31,361 nt of DNA from an uncultured Alphaproteobacteria bacterium (GTDB lineage: Bacteria > Pseudomonadota > Alphaproteobacteria > RF32 > CAG-239). Within the stretch, counting starts at the first letter, position 1. Each line of letters opens with the position of its first letter. Where the stretch lies: positions 1 to 31,361 of the forward strand of contig CALXWF010000004.1 in the NCBI GenBank assembly GCA_944392285.1. Reading direction: 5' to 3'. Below the pieces are notes generated by a model, which was not told the origin of the DNA, ran no database searches, and saw only the letters and a program-made list of their open reading frames with translations. Positions 1-7,120 of the stretch are shown here, piece after piece. The position numbers were made by a program, and so were the translations under genes.

Positions 1-84
1 AGTGATACACGCAATTACTCTGTTTTCTATATATTACCTGTTCCATATCTCCTTTATAGCGCGAAGATATGGGTATGTCTACAT

Positions 85-104
85 CTACCTGCTTACGCAG
101 GTAG
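85..104. other. Perfect 8-bp hairpin in left-edge non-coding DNA
   Basis: The arms at 85-92 and 97-104 pair perfectly around a 4-base TTAC loop. It lies 24 bases before the palindromic terminator at 122-155, so both could belong to the 3' part of a small transcript that enters from the left edge. The T-loop-like GTTCGAATC at 110-118 is suggestive of tRNA but has a mismatched T stem and no acceptor stem. Function unknown. Confidence 0.4.
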
Positions 105-121
105 TGTTACGTTCGAATCAT

Positions 122-155
122 AAAAAAACGCAGAAACCGGTTTCTGCGTTTTTTT
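122..155. terminator. Palindromic intrinsic terminator
   Basis: An A7 tract, a perfect palindrome (stem ACGCAGAAA / TTTCTGCGT, loop CCGG) and a T7 tract give a textbook Rho-independent terminator. The symmetry lets it act in both directions. On the plus strand it would end a transcript entering from the left edge. It lies upstream of the predicted promoter at 189-217, so it insulates the next gene. Confidence 0.75.
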
Positions 156-188
156 ATCTTGATTTTCTTAACCGTAAAGCGTACAATA

Positions 189-217
189 TAGACAAAATTT
201 ATTATGATGTATATTAT
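189..217 (+). promoter_or_regulatory. Predicted housekeeping promoter
   Basis: TAGACA at 189-194 and TATTAT at 212-217 are separated by 17 bases, fitting a sigma-70 type promoter. Transcription would start near 224, only about ten bases before the ATG at 234, so the mRNA would have a very short leader. No good ribosome-binding site is visible, in agreement with a near-leaderless message. Confidence 0.45.
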
Positions 218-233
218 ATAAAAAAAATCAGCT

Positions 234-899
234 ATGAACATTTACGAAAAAAGATCCGCGGCGGAAGAGTTCTTCACCCGGATACTCGGACAGAAACCGG
301 AGGAAACTTATCTGGTTCAAAACCCTGAACACGAATGCGGCTGGCGCTGCAGACTCGGTGAAATCAACTACATAAGCCTAACCAAAGGTGAAATAGAAGA
401 ATATACCGAACAGCATCGTAAAGCTAAATACCGGCGTGTAAAAAAGGGCGACTACATCTTGGTGGAAGGAGATATCTGCCATTACAAGCATTATACGATC
501 CACTGCTCAGTCGGAGATATGTGCGTCAATAAAAAAGCTTATATTGCAAATGCAGAATGTCTCACCAATGTAATGCCGGAAGCAAAATCGGCCCGTTTAA
601 AAATTCTGCCTCTAAAGGTGTTGACTACTGGAAAAAAGCATGAACTCGTAAACGTCATTTGGGGCATTTACGGAGAGCGAAATACTCTGCTCAGACAGTT
701 CAACTTTATTCAGATAACGGATTTTCCCCGTTATAATCCCAGAGCGCATACTTTAAAAGCTATCCATGACGGCGACGAATTTCAGTTAAACGGAACCGAG
801 TACCATGCTTACATGGAAAAAGGCTTACTGACCCTCGGCAAATTTGAGCAATTGGTAGATATCAGAGCTCAGCCGAATGCTGCCGGCGGAAGAAGATAA
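234..899 (+). CDS. Hypothetical soluble protein, 221 aa
   Basis: I do not recognise this protein. It has no signal peptide and no membrane segment. It is mixed charged with several Cys and His residues (for example ECGW near residue 34 and GDICHYKHY near 79-87), and the middle reads like a beta-rich fold. It is a single-gene unit with its own promoter at 189-217 and a hairpin terminator right after the stop. The start at 234 is the first ATG of the frame downstream of the promoter. There is no clear Shine-Dalgarno sequence, so initiation may be near-leaderless. Coding status is supported by length, codon pattern like the neighbours, and clean flanking signals; function is unknown. Confidence 0.7.
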   Translation: MNIYEKRSAAEEFFTRILGQKPEETYLVQNPEHECGWRCRLGEINYISLTKGEIEEYTEQHRKAKYRRVKKGDYILVEGDICHYKHYTIHCSVGDMCVNKKAYIANAECLTNVMPEAKSARLKILPLKVLTTGKKHELVNVIWGIYGERNTLLRQFNFIQITDFPRYNPRAHTLKAIHDGDEFQLNGTEYHAYMEKGLLTLGKFEQLVDIRAQPNAAGGRR

Positions 900-900
900 A

Positions 901-934
901 ACAAAACCCCTGTTTTTTCAAACAGGGGTTTTGT
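901..934. terminator. Bidirectional terminator between the 221-aa gene and pepA
   Basis: A 15-bp perfect stem (901-915 with 920-934, loop TTTC) lies between two convergent genes. Its outer bases are A-rich on the left and T-rich on the right, so it gives a U-tract in either direction. It serves the plus-strand gene ending at 899 and the minus-strand pepA ending at 945. Confidence 0.8.
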
Positions 935-944
935 TTTACAAAAA

Positions 945-2384
945 CTATGCTTTCAAATATTCATTCAAAAGTCTGATACCGAAAGCCGTTGCCCCTTTAG
1001 GGGTAAGAGGTCTGCCTTTTTCTTCTTTATCAACACCGGCAATATCCAAATGCGCCCATTTGACCTTGGGCTGAATATAACGCTGCAGAAAACAAGCCGC
1101 GGTGCTGCCGCCGGCATTGGCCCCGCCCAAATTTTTCATATCGGCAATATCTGAATTAATCATTTTATCATAAGCCTCATTAATCGGCAGACGCCACAAA
1201 TTTTCACCGCTAAGGGTACCGGCTTTGATTAAGGCTTGGCACAAACCGTCATCATTACTGAAAATACCGGCATATTCACTGCCCAAAGCACGCATGGTCG
1301 CACCGGTTAAAGTTGCGATATCAATAATTTTTTTAACACCGAACTTTTCTTGAATATACCACAAACAATCTCCCAAGACCAAACGCCCTTCCGCATCCGT
1401 ATTCAAAATTTCGACCGTCTGTCCTGACATGGAGGTAACCACATCCCCCGGGCGAATAGCCGAGCCTGAGGGCATGTTCTCAACTAACCCCACCACACCG
1501 ACGACATTAACCGGAGCCTTTTGCAAGGCCAAGGCCTTTAAGACGGAGACCACAACGGCAGCACCGGTCATATCTTGCTTCATATCTCCCATACCGGCAC
1601 CGGGTTTGAGGCTGATACCGCCGCTGTCAAAAGTGACACCTTTGCCGACCAAGCCGCAGGAGAACTCTTTATCTTTTTTATTGCCTTGCCAGCTGATAAC
1701 GGCAATTCTCGGTTCATTAACCGAGCCTTGAGCCACTGCCAAAGCCAAATTAAATCCGGCTTTTTGCATGGCCTTTTTATCCAAAACATCAACTTTCAGC
1801 CCCAAATAAGTCAACCTTTTGATATCTGCGGCAAAAATTTCGGGCGTCAATGCGTTGGCCGGCTCATTGCACAAATCTCGCCCATAACGAACCGCATTAG
1901 CCAAAGCGGCAAAATCTTTATAATCTGCCTCTTTAATTTTTTTCTCACACAGCAAATGAAATTCTTCAAGCTGCGGCAAATCTTCTTCTTTTTTCTTGGT
2001 AAAATATTTATCAAAGCGATAACTTCCAAGCTCAGCACCTAAAGCAAAATTACACGCCTGTTCAACATCTTCGACCAGAACCGCAACTTTTTGTTTTTTC
2101 TGAACTTTTGCGGCGACACTTGCCCCAAGATTTTGCCATTGCAAAGCATCTTTAGGCGCATCAATGCCATAGACCAACAAGCTGGTTTTCTTGCCCCAAA
2201 GTTCCAGGACATGACCTTTTTTGGCAGCATCTTTATCCGTTGACAAGGCTTGTTTAAGCACCTCTGTTTCTTCTTTGTTCAAAAAAGAAGCCCATTTTTC
2301 AGCATTAAAACGACTGCCTTTTCCCCAAAGCAGAACTTTTACGTCACAATCTTTTACAGATTTTGTATCAAAAAAAATTTTCAT
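945..2384 (-). CDS. pepA: Leucyl aminopeptidase, M17 family
   Basis: Cytosolic dizinc/dimanganese aminopeptidase that removes N-terminal residues from peptides during protein turnover. The 479-residue length is normal for M17. The catalytic domain is in the C-terminal half. The two-metal and active-site residues read as K248 (VGKG), D253 (TFDSGG), K260, D271 (KQDMTGA), D330 and E332 (NTDAEGR), with R334. This is the family spacing seen in bovine lens enzyme, shifted by two. The N-terminal domain (about 1-150) is poorly conserved, as usual. The start is supported by GAGGT about seven bases upstream. The gene has its own promoter-like elements at 2396-2425 and ends at the shared hairpin 901-934. 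It is divergent from the Sua5 gene. Confidence 0.95.
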   Translation of the reverse strand: MKIFFDTKSVKDCDVKVLLWGKGSRFNAEKWASFLNKEETEVLKQALSTDKDAAKKGHVLELWGKKTSLLVYGIDAPKDALQWQNLGASVAAKVQKKQKVAVLVEDVEQACNFALGAELGSYRFDKYFTKKKEEDLPQLEEFHLLCEKKIKEADYKDFAALANAVRYGRDLCNEPANALTPEIFAADIKRLTYLGLKVDVLDKKAMQKAGFNLALAVAQGSVNEPRIAVISWQGNKKDKEFSCGLVGKGVTFDSGGISLKPGAGMGDMKQDMTGAAVVVSVLKALALQKAPVNVVGVVGLVENMPSGSAIRPGDVVTSMSGQTVEILNTDAEGRLVLGDCLWYIQEKFGVKKIIDIATLTGATMRALGSEYAGIFSNDDGLCQALIKAGTLSGENLWRLPINEAYDKMINSDIADMKNLGGANAGGSTAACFLQRYIQPKVKWAHLDIAGVDKEEKGRPLTPKGATAFGIRLLNEYLKA

Positions 2385-2395
2385 TTTTACCTCGC

Positions 2396-2425
2396 AATAT
2401 ACAGTTTATCTCAGATTAAAAACAA
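2396..2425 (-). promoter_or_regulatory. Predicted pepA promoter
   Basis: On the minus strand TTGTTT (2420-2425) and TATATT (2396-2401) are 18 bases apart. The -10 element lies close to the pepA start at 2384, giving a short leader. This is a motif match only; the AT-rich context makes chance matches possible. Confidence 0.3.
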
Positions 2426-2457
2426 AAGCCTAAAAAAAGATGAACATTCTTAAAGGA

Positions 2458-2486
2458 TTGACAAATTTTTGCCAAGAAGTTAGAAC
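2458..2486 (+). promoter_or_regulatory. Predicted promoter of the Sua5-family gene
   Basis: A perfect TTGACA (2458-2463), 17 bases of spacer and TAGAAC (2481-2486) precede the gene at 2512. The TAGAA-type -10 recurs at two other predicted promoters here (12985-13013 and the tRNA-His promoter), which supports the call. Confidence 0.55.
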
Positions 2487-2511
2487 AAACCCATAAACAA
2501 GAGGAAGAAAA

Positions 2512-3459
2512 ATGAATAATATCTACCCTGCCGATACGGCAAACATCGCCAAAGCCGCCGAAATCATCAAAAACGGCGGACTGGTCGCCATGCCGACCGA
2601 AACCGTCTACGGTCTCGGCGCAAATGCTTATAATGCCAAGGCCGTGGCCAACATTTTTGCCGCCAAAGGTCGACCGACTTTTAACCCGCTGATTTCGCAT
2701 ATTGCCGATATTGATTTCTTGCCGACCTATGCCAAAACCGACGAACGCACCATGGCTTTAGCACGCCGCTTTTGGCCCGGACCGCTAACCATGGTTTTAC
2801 CGCGCCTTGATAACAACCCCGCGCTTGACTTAGCCTGCGCCGGTCTTAAGACCATTACCGTGCGCTTTCCGGCGCATCCGGTTGCTCAAGAACTGATTCG
2901 CCAAAGCGGTGTGCCGATTGTAGCCCCTTCGGCCAACAAATCACAAACCATCAGCCCGACCACCGCGGCCCATGTCCAAGAAAGTTTGGGAGATAAGGTT
3001 GATATGATTTTAGACGGCGGTCGTTGCCAGGTCGGTGTTGAATCAACCATCATAGACGTCACCGGCAAAGATATCGTATTGCTTCGTGCCGGCGGCATTG
3101 CGCTTGAAGAGCTGGAAGAATTTTTAAACCAAAAAATTCTGATTTCTCACGGCAACCCTGACCTTCCCTCTTCTCCGGGACAAATGCTCAAACACTATGC
3201 GCCGAGCCACCCGCTTCGAATAAATGCAACAGAAAAACAAGAAGGTGAATTTTTTATCGGCTTTGGCGATGTCAGCTTTTCAGACCTTAATCTAAGCCCC
3301 AAAGGCGACTTATGCGAAGCCGCAGCGAATTTGTTTGCATTTCTGCGCTTTGCTGACCGCTTGTCCGGCTATAAAGGCATTGCCATGTCCCCCATTCCTG
3401 AACACGGGCTCGGCTTGGCAATTAATGACCGCATCCGCCGCGCCTCTTATAAAGCTTAA
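2512..3459 (+). CDS. tsaC: L-threonylcarbamoyladenylate synthase (Sua5/YwlC type)
   Basis: Makes threonylcarbamoyl-AMP from threonine, bicarbonate and ATP, the first step of t6A37 modification in ANN-decoding tRNAs. The YrdC/Sua5 domain fills about residues 8-200, with MPTETVYGLG near 24, the AAKGRP basic loop near 50 and the APSANKS motif near 140. At 315 residues it is the long Sua5 form: the linker SSPGQMLKHYAP leads into the extra C-terminal domain that closes over the active site, which the shorter TsaC lacks. GAGGAAG sits just upstream of the ATG. It has its own promoter and ends in a shared hairpin. Sua5 is the more exact family name; the symbol is the bacterial functional name. Confidence 0.93.
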   Translation: MNNIYPADTANIAKAAEIIKNGGLVAMPTETVYGLGANAYNAKAVANIFAAKGRPTFNPLISHIADIDFLPTYAKTDERTMALARRFWPGPLTMVLPRLDNNPALDLACAGLKTITVRFPAHPVAQELIRQSGVPIVAPSANKSQTISPTTAAHVQESLGDKVDMILDGGRCQVGVESTIIDVTGKDIVLLRAGGIALEELEEFLNQKILISHGNPDLPSSPGQMLKHYAPSHPLRINATEKQEGEFFIGFGDVSFSDLNLSPKGDLCEAAANLFAFLRFADRLSGYKGIAMSPIPEHGLGLAINDRIRRASYKA

Positions 3460-3488
3460 AAAAAATCTCCGCAATCGCGGAGATTTTT
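3458..3488. terminator. Bidirectional terminator between sua5-type and phosphatase genes
   Basis: The stem CTCCGC/GCGGAG (3467-3472 with 3477-3482, loop AATC) is extended by an A tract on the left and a T tract on the right, giving U-tracts both ways. It serves two convergent genes whose stops are only about 30 bases apart. Confidence 0.75.
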
Positions 3489-3489
3489 T

Positions 3490-4191
3490 CTATACCATCT
3501 TAACGGCCTTCACATTCCATTCTGTACACCGCCAGAACTCATCGGCATCGTCTTTTTCAAAGACACAGACGCCCCCTGTCGTAACTTTAATGTCATGATT
3601 ATCGGCAAAAGCGGCAAAATCTCCGGTCAGATAAGGCGCAAAACGAATAACCCCGTTGCTTGAGACGAGCAAAACATCTTGGTTATGATATTCTTGCTCA
3701 ATCTTTTGCGCAAATTCTTCCCAAGTAGCAATCAGCTTGCAGGGGTCAACTTTCCACCCGTCGGGCACCAAAGCTTTTTCATTCCACCAGGCTAAAACTT
3801 CTTCGCCTTTATTAATAACATCTTGTTCAGAGAGCAAAGACAAATCCATGCCTTCTTTTTCCAAATACAATTTGCCCAAACGATTAATAACTTCGGCCTC
3901 GGTTTTGTTTTCATCAGGACCGTAATCAATCTCAACGAAGTCTTCAATCGGTTCCACCGACAGATTTTTACCCATAGCCTCTACGGCCAAACGAGCAGTT
4001 TCCATGGTTCTTTTAAGCGGTGCCGCAAAAACCTTAACCGGATTATATCCTTTCAGGCTCAAATATTTTCCGACCGCCGTTCCTCTCTCGGTTTCGACCA
4101 AAGGCAAATCCGTACGTGCACCGACTCTGGTCGGCGTTTGCTCTTTGGTAAAAGTATTGCCGTGTCTGGCAACAATCAAACGTGTTGTCAT
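3490..4191 (-). CDS. Histidine phosphatase family protein (phosphoglycerate mutase-like)
   Basis: A 233-residue member of the histidine phosphatase (branch 1) superfamily. The catalytic RHG motif is at residues 9-11 (VARHGNT) and the supporting Arg is in PLKRTMETA near residue 60. A phosphohistidine intermediate on H10 is expected. The substrate cannot be told from sequence: it could be a phosphoglycerate mutase, a sugar or nucleotide phosphatase. It lies 12 bases after kdsB on the same strand and is probably co-transcribed with it, so a role in sugar-phosphate or envelope precursor metabolism is possible but only inferred from context. It ends at the shared terminator 3458-3488. Confidence 0.85.
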   Translation of the reverse strand: MTTRLIVARHGNTFTKEQTPTRVGARTDLPLVETERGTAVGKYLSLKGYNPVKVFAAPLKRTMETARLAVEAMGKNLSVEPIEDFVEIDYGPDENKTEAEVINRLGKLYLEKEGMDLSLLSEQDVINKGEEVLAWWNEKALVPDGWKVDPCKLIATWEEFAQKIEQEYHNQDVLLVSSNGVIRFAPYLTGDFAAFADNHDIKVTTGGVCVFEKDDADEFWRCTEWNVKAVKMV

Positions 4192-4203
4192 AATACCTCC
4201 GAC

Positions 4204-5019
4204 TTAAAACTCGCCAAGCTCGGCCAAAACAGCCTCAACTCTGGCAACATCTTCCGGAGAATCGACACCTGAAAGTGAAGCCATTTTACCATAATTACGA
4301 TAATCAACTTTCACGCAACGAACCTTAATCTTATTTTCAATCCAGCGCAACTGCTCCAAGCCTTCAAGTTTTTCATATTTACCCTCGGGGAGTTTGGAAA
4401 TTTTGCGCAAAATATCCATACGATAACCATATAAACCGATATGACGATAAACCGGAGAATATTCACTGCCTTCACGCAATTTTTCTTCTTTGCGAATAGC
4501 GGGAATAATATTTTTTGAAAAATAAAAAGCATCTCCGTTATTATCAAAGACGGCCGTCGTTCCGCTGAAAGGAGTTGCCTGCTTGTGAGCGCGCAAATCA
4601 TCAAGCTCATTCCAACGCAAATTAACAACCGGTGTTACCGTCTCAACTTTATCATCTTTGTAATACTCGCCGATAATTGCCTCAATAAACCAAGACGGGC
4701 ACAAAGGATTATCCCCTTGCAGATTAACGACAAATTCGGGTTTGGAAGGGTAACTGTCGGCAACTTCGACGATTCTGTCCGTTCCGGTCGGGCAATCGGG
4801 AGAAGTCATCATAACATTCATATTATGACTACGGCAAAAATCAACAATACGTTGATCATCGGTTGCCACGATTGCTTCACATCCCTCAAACTTGGAAGCA
4901 GCTTTCATGGCATTTTCCCATACTCTGAGCAACATTTCTTTCCCGGCGATTTTAGCCAAAGGTTTACCGGGGAAGCGGGTTGAACCGTAACGTGCCGGAA
5001 TTCCAATCAAAGTTCTCAT
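4204..5019 (-). CDS. kdsB: 3-deoxy-manno-octulosonate cytidylyltransferase (CMP-KDO synthetase)
   Basis: Activates KDO with CTP to CMP-KDO for lipopolysaccharide inner-core synthesis in the cytosol. The nucleotidyltransferase N-terminus IPARYGSTRFPGKPLA (7-22), ATDD (52-55) and the metal-binding NLQGD (99-103) are all present, with the VDSPED element near the C-terminus. In most KdsB proteins QGD is followed by E-P; here it is QGDNP, and at 271 residues the protein is longer than the about 250-residue enterobacterial enzyme, so a variant sugar substrate is possible. The start at 5019 is preferred over a longer frame from 5082 because MRTLIGIP is the family N-terminus and GAAAGGAAG lies just upstream. 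It forms a pair with the downstream phosphatase gene. Confidence 0.88.
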   Translation of the reverse strand: MRTLIGIPARYGSTRFPGKPLAKIAGKEMLLRVWENAMKAASKFEGCEAIVATDDQRIVDFCRSHNMNVMMTSPDCPTGTDRIVEVADSYPSKPEFVVNLQGDNPLCPSWFIEAIIGEYYKDDKVETVTPVVNLRWNELDDLRAHKQATPFSGTTAVFDNNGDAFYFSKNIIPAIRKEEKLREGSEYSPVYRHIGLYGYRMDILRKISKLPEGKYEKLEGLEQLRWIENKIKVRCVKVDYRNYGKMASLSGVDSPEDVARVEAVLAELGEF

Positions 5020-5052
5020 ATTTTTCTTCCTTTCATAAATAATATGGTTTAT

Positions 5053-5082
5053 GTTATAACAGCTATTTTCGCAAAGCAACAA
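5053..5082 (-). promoter_or_regulatory. Predicted kdsB promoter
   Basis: On the minus strand TTGTTG (5077-5082) and TATAAC (5053-5058) are 18 bases apart; TTATAA with a 17-base spacer is an alternative. The element lies in the short divergent region between kdsB and the methyltransferase gene at 5096. Confidence 0.35.
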
Positions 5083-5095
5083 AAAGGTAAGATTT

Positions 5096-5839
5096 ATGCA
5101 AGATTACAGCCACGATTATTTACTTAATAAGCAGGTTACGATTTTTCAGCCCTTAAACGGTTATCGCGCTTCGACTGACGCCGTATTTCTTGCCGCGGCG
5201 GTATCACACGTCAAAAGAGGCGATAGCTTTTTAGACATTGGCTCCGGCACGGGGGCTGTTTCCCTCTGTTTGGCCGCACGCCTCAAAGATTATGCCCCCC
5301 GCATTATCGGGCTTGAGATTCAACCCGAACTTGCTGAGCTATCCGCCCAAAGTGCCGCTGCCAATAATTTTGACTTTGTAAAATTTCATTGTTGCAACAT
5401 CAAACATATGCCCAAAGAAATACCTTTTTGCTCCTTTGACCATGTCATTACCAATCCCCCCTATGCCGAACATGACATGCCCTCGCCCAACCTTGGCAAA
5501 GCTTTGGCACACAATCATCTGGAGCTTTCCTTAAAAGAATGGATAAAATTTGCCGTCAAGATGATAAAACCGCGCGGCCGTTTTTATATGATTAACCGCG
5601 CCTCGGCTTTGGCGGATATTTTAGCCGCCTTGCACCCCTTAGTCGGCGACATTCATATTATACCGCTTTTTTCAAAACCCTCACAAACCGAGGCTAAAAG
5701 AGTAATTGTAACGGCGCGTAAAGACTCACACGCCCCCACCACCCTGCTGCGCGGCTTAACCATTCATAATGAAGACAACCTCCATACAGAAGAGGCTGAC
5801 AGAATTTTAAGACTGGGGAAAGGGCTTTTTTCAGACTAA
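5096..5839 (+). CDS. TrmN6-like tRNA1(Val) (adenine-N6)-methyltransferase
   Basis: A 247-residue class I SAM-dependent methyltransferase of the YfiC/TrmN6 type. Motif I is LDIGSGTGAVSL (about 46-57), the acidic SAM contact is LEIQ near 74-77, and the N6-adenine-type motif NPPY is at 120-123. The N-terminal FQPLNGYRASTDAVFLAA is typical of the family. The predicted substrate is adenosine 37 of tRNA-Val, but related enzymes modify other RNAs, so the target is inferred. GGTAAG lies before the ATG. It is divergent from kdsB, and its stop codon overlaps the stop of the gene coming from the right by three bases; no terminator hairpin is visible between them. Confidence 0.82.
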   Translation: MQDYSHDYLLNKQVTIFQPLNGYRASTDAVFLAAAVSHVKRGDSFLDIGSGTGAVSLCLAARLKDYAPRIIGLEIQPELAELSAQSAAANNFDFVKFHCCNIKHMPKEIPFCSFDHVITNPPYAEHDMPSPNLGKALAHNHLELSLKEWIKFAVKMIKPRGRFYMINRASALADILAALHPLVGDIHIIPLFSKPSQTEAKRVIVTARKDSHAPTTLLRGLTIHNEDNLHTEEADRILRLGKGLFSD

Positions 5840-6987
5840 GATTTTTTGTTTTTTTCTTCAAAAAAGACATAAGGCACATCTGAAAGTTTTTGCGCCTCAT
5901 TAACTGCCGCAATTGCTTGTTCCATAAGTTTCTTGGCAGATTTGGCAGGTTTGGGAAAAACGCTGACACCGATACTGGCATGCACAAAATGCTCCACAAA
6001 ATTATCAGCAACCGGCTCATCAAACATTTTGCGTACTTTAGCAATCTCAACTTCAAGTTCCGGTAGTGAAGAAATATCATTCATCATAATCCAAAACTGA
6101 TATTTTAATCCTCTGGCAACGGTATAATGTCTGGGCAATCCCAAAACCAAACGCGAGGCAAGTTTTTTAATAATAAACTCATCCATTTTGGCCTGTTTAA
6201 ACATTTGCAAATTATCCAAGCTCACGCCTAAAACCGCAATCATATTACGGCTCTGGCGCACATCTTTATAATTTTCATTATTAACCGCCACCTGGACTCT
6301 GTCTTCAAACAAATAAAAATTCGGAAGTCCGGTTGAAGCATCAAACATATTAACCACGGTTTGCGTTGTCGAGGCGGCAGCGCCTTCAGGCGGAAGGCCG
6401 ACCAAAATAAAAGAAAAATGCTGGCTGTCCGGCACATATATGGCATGCATTTTCACACGACTTGTTTTGCCGAGCTGAGACTTCATCATAAACTCTGTCT
6501 CGGCATTATCCGTCAACATGGCACCTATATTTTCAGCCAATTTGTTCCAATCTTCTTTAACCACGAATTCCAAAAAATTATGATGCAAAACTTCCGCCGG
6601 ATTATCAATTGCAATCAAATCCAAAGCAGCTTTGTTCATATATTCAATTTTATCATCGCAAATGACGACATAAGGCCTATGTGAAAATTCAAAAATTCTG
6701 GTAACAATGTCTGAGAGTTTAACATCGATTTGCTCAAAGTTAGCCATTTCCGGAATACCCGAGGTCTGCTCCGTTCTTTGAACCGGTGCATTATCAACCT
6801 GAGCCACGACAGCATCGGGGGCTGAATTTTGGGCAGTCTCCAAACCGTCCAAGTCAACATTATAAGTTGCTGCTTGGGCCAAAATATCAGACTTTTCAGA
6901 CGCTAAGGGCAACGAGGCATCCGTCACATCTTCAAGAAAAGCCCGAATATCATCATCACAAACTGTTTTATTATGCTGTTCTGCCAT
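5836..6987 (-). CDS. PAS domain protein with degenerate GGDEF domain
   Basis: A 383-residue cytosolic protein: an acidic, disordered N-terminus (1-85), a PAS-like domain (about 88-198, with PYVVICDDKIEYMNKAA) and a GGDEF-like domain (about 213-378). The domain opens with DASTGLPNFYLFEDR, a normal GGDEF entry, and has HASIGVSVFP late, but the signature GGDEF is replaced by LKYQF (294-298). Diguanylate cyclase activity is therefore not expected; a regulatory or GTP/c-di-GMP-sensing role is inferred. The start at 6987 is chosen over 7005 because GAGGT lies eight bases before it and would fall inside the coding part of the longer version. Its stop overlaps that of the convergent methyltransferase gene. 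Confidence 0.78.
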   Translation of the reverse strand: MAEQHNKTVCDDDIRAFLEDVTDASLPLASEKSDILAQAATYNVDLDGLETAQNSAPDAVVAQVDNAPVQRTEQTSGIPEMANFEQIDVKLSDIVTRIFEFSHRPYVVICDDKIEYMNKAALDLIAIDNPAEVLHHNFLEFVVKEDWNKLAENIGAMLTDNAETEFMMKSQLGKTSRVKMHAIYVPDSQHFSFILVGLPPEGAAASTTQTVVNMFDASTGLPNFYLFEDRVQVAVNNENYKDVRQSRNMIAVLGVSLDNLQMFKQAKMDEFIIKKLASRLVLGLPRHYTVARGLKYQFWIMMNDISSLPELEVEIAKVRKMFDEPVADNFVEHFVHASIGVSVFPKPAKSAKKLMEQAIAAVNEAQKLSDVPYVFFEEKNKKS

Positions 6988-7052
6988 AAAACTACCTCGA
7001 CACAATGATATACAGGAAAAAACAAATTTTAAAACATATTTCGTAAAAAAAT

Positions 7053-7083
7053 TTGCTCTTTGTTAATAATATTATTCTATATT
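7053..7083 (+). promoter_or_regulatory. Possible promoter for the kinase-like gene
   Basis: TTGCTC (7053-7058) is followed by TCTATA at 17 bases or TATATT (7078-7083) at 19 bases. The region between the two divergent genes is very AT-rich, so the match is weak evidence. Confidence 0.25.
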
Positions 7084-7120
7084 ATGGAATTATATCTATA
7101 GAATTGAGAGTTTTCAAGAA

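Noticed and set aside
1..46. Possible minus-strand gene start (AAGGAGAT then ATG at 46-44) running off the left edge
   Set aside because: Only about 15 codons are visible and the ribosome-binding site is two bases from the ATG, too close; not enough to call a gene.
61..121. Possible tRNA: GTTCGAATC T-loop-like sequence next to a strong hairpin
   Set aside because: The T stem has a mismatch, the hairpin has a 4-base loop rather than an anticodon loop, and no acceptor stem or CCA can be formed.
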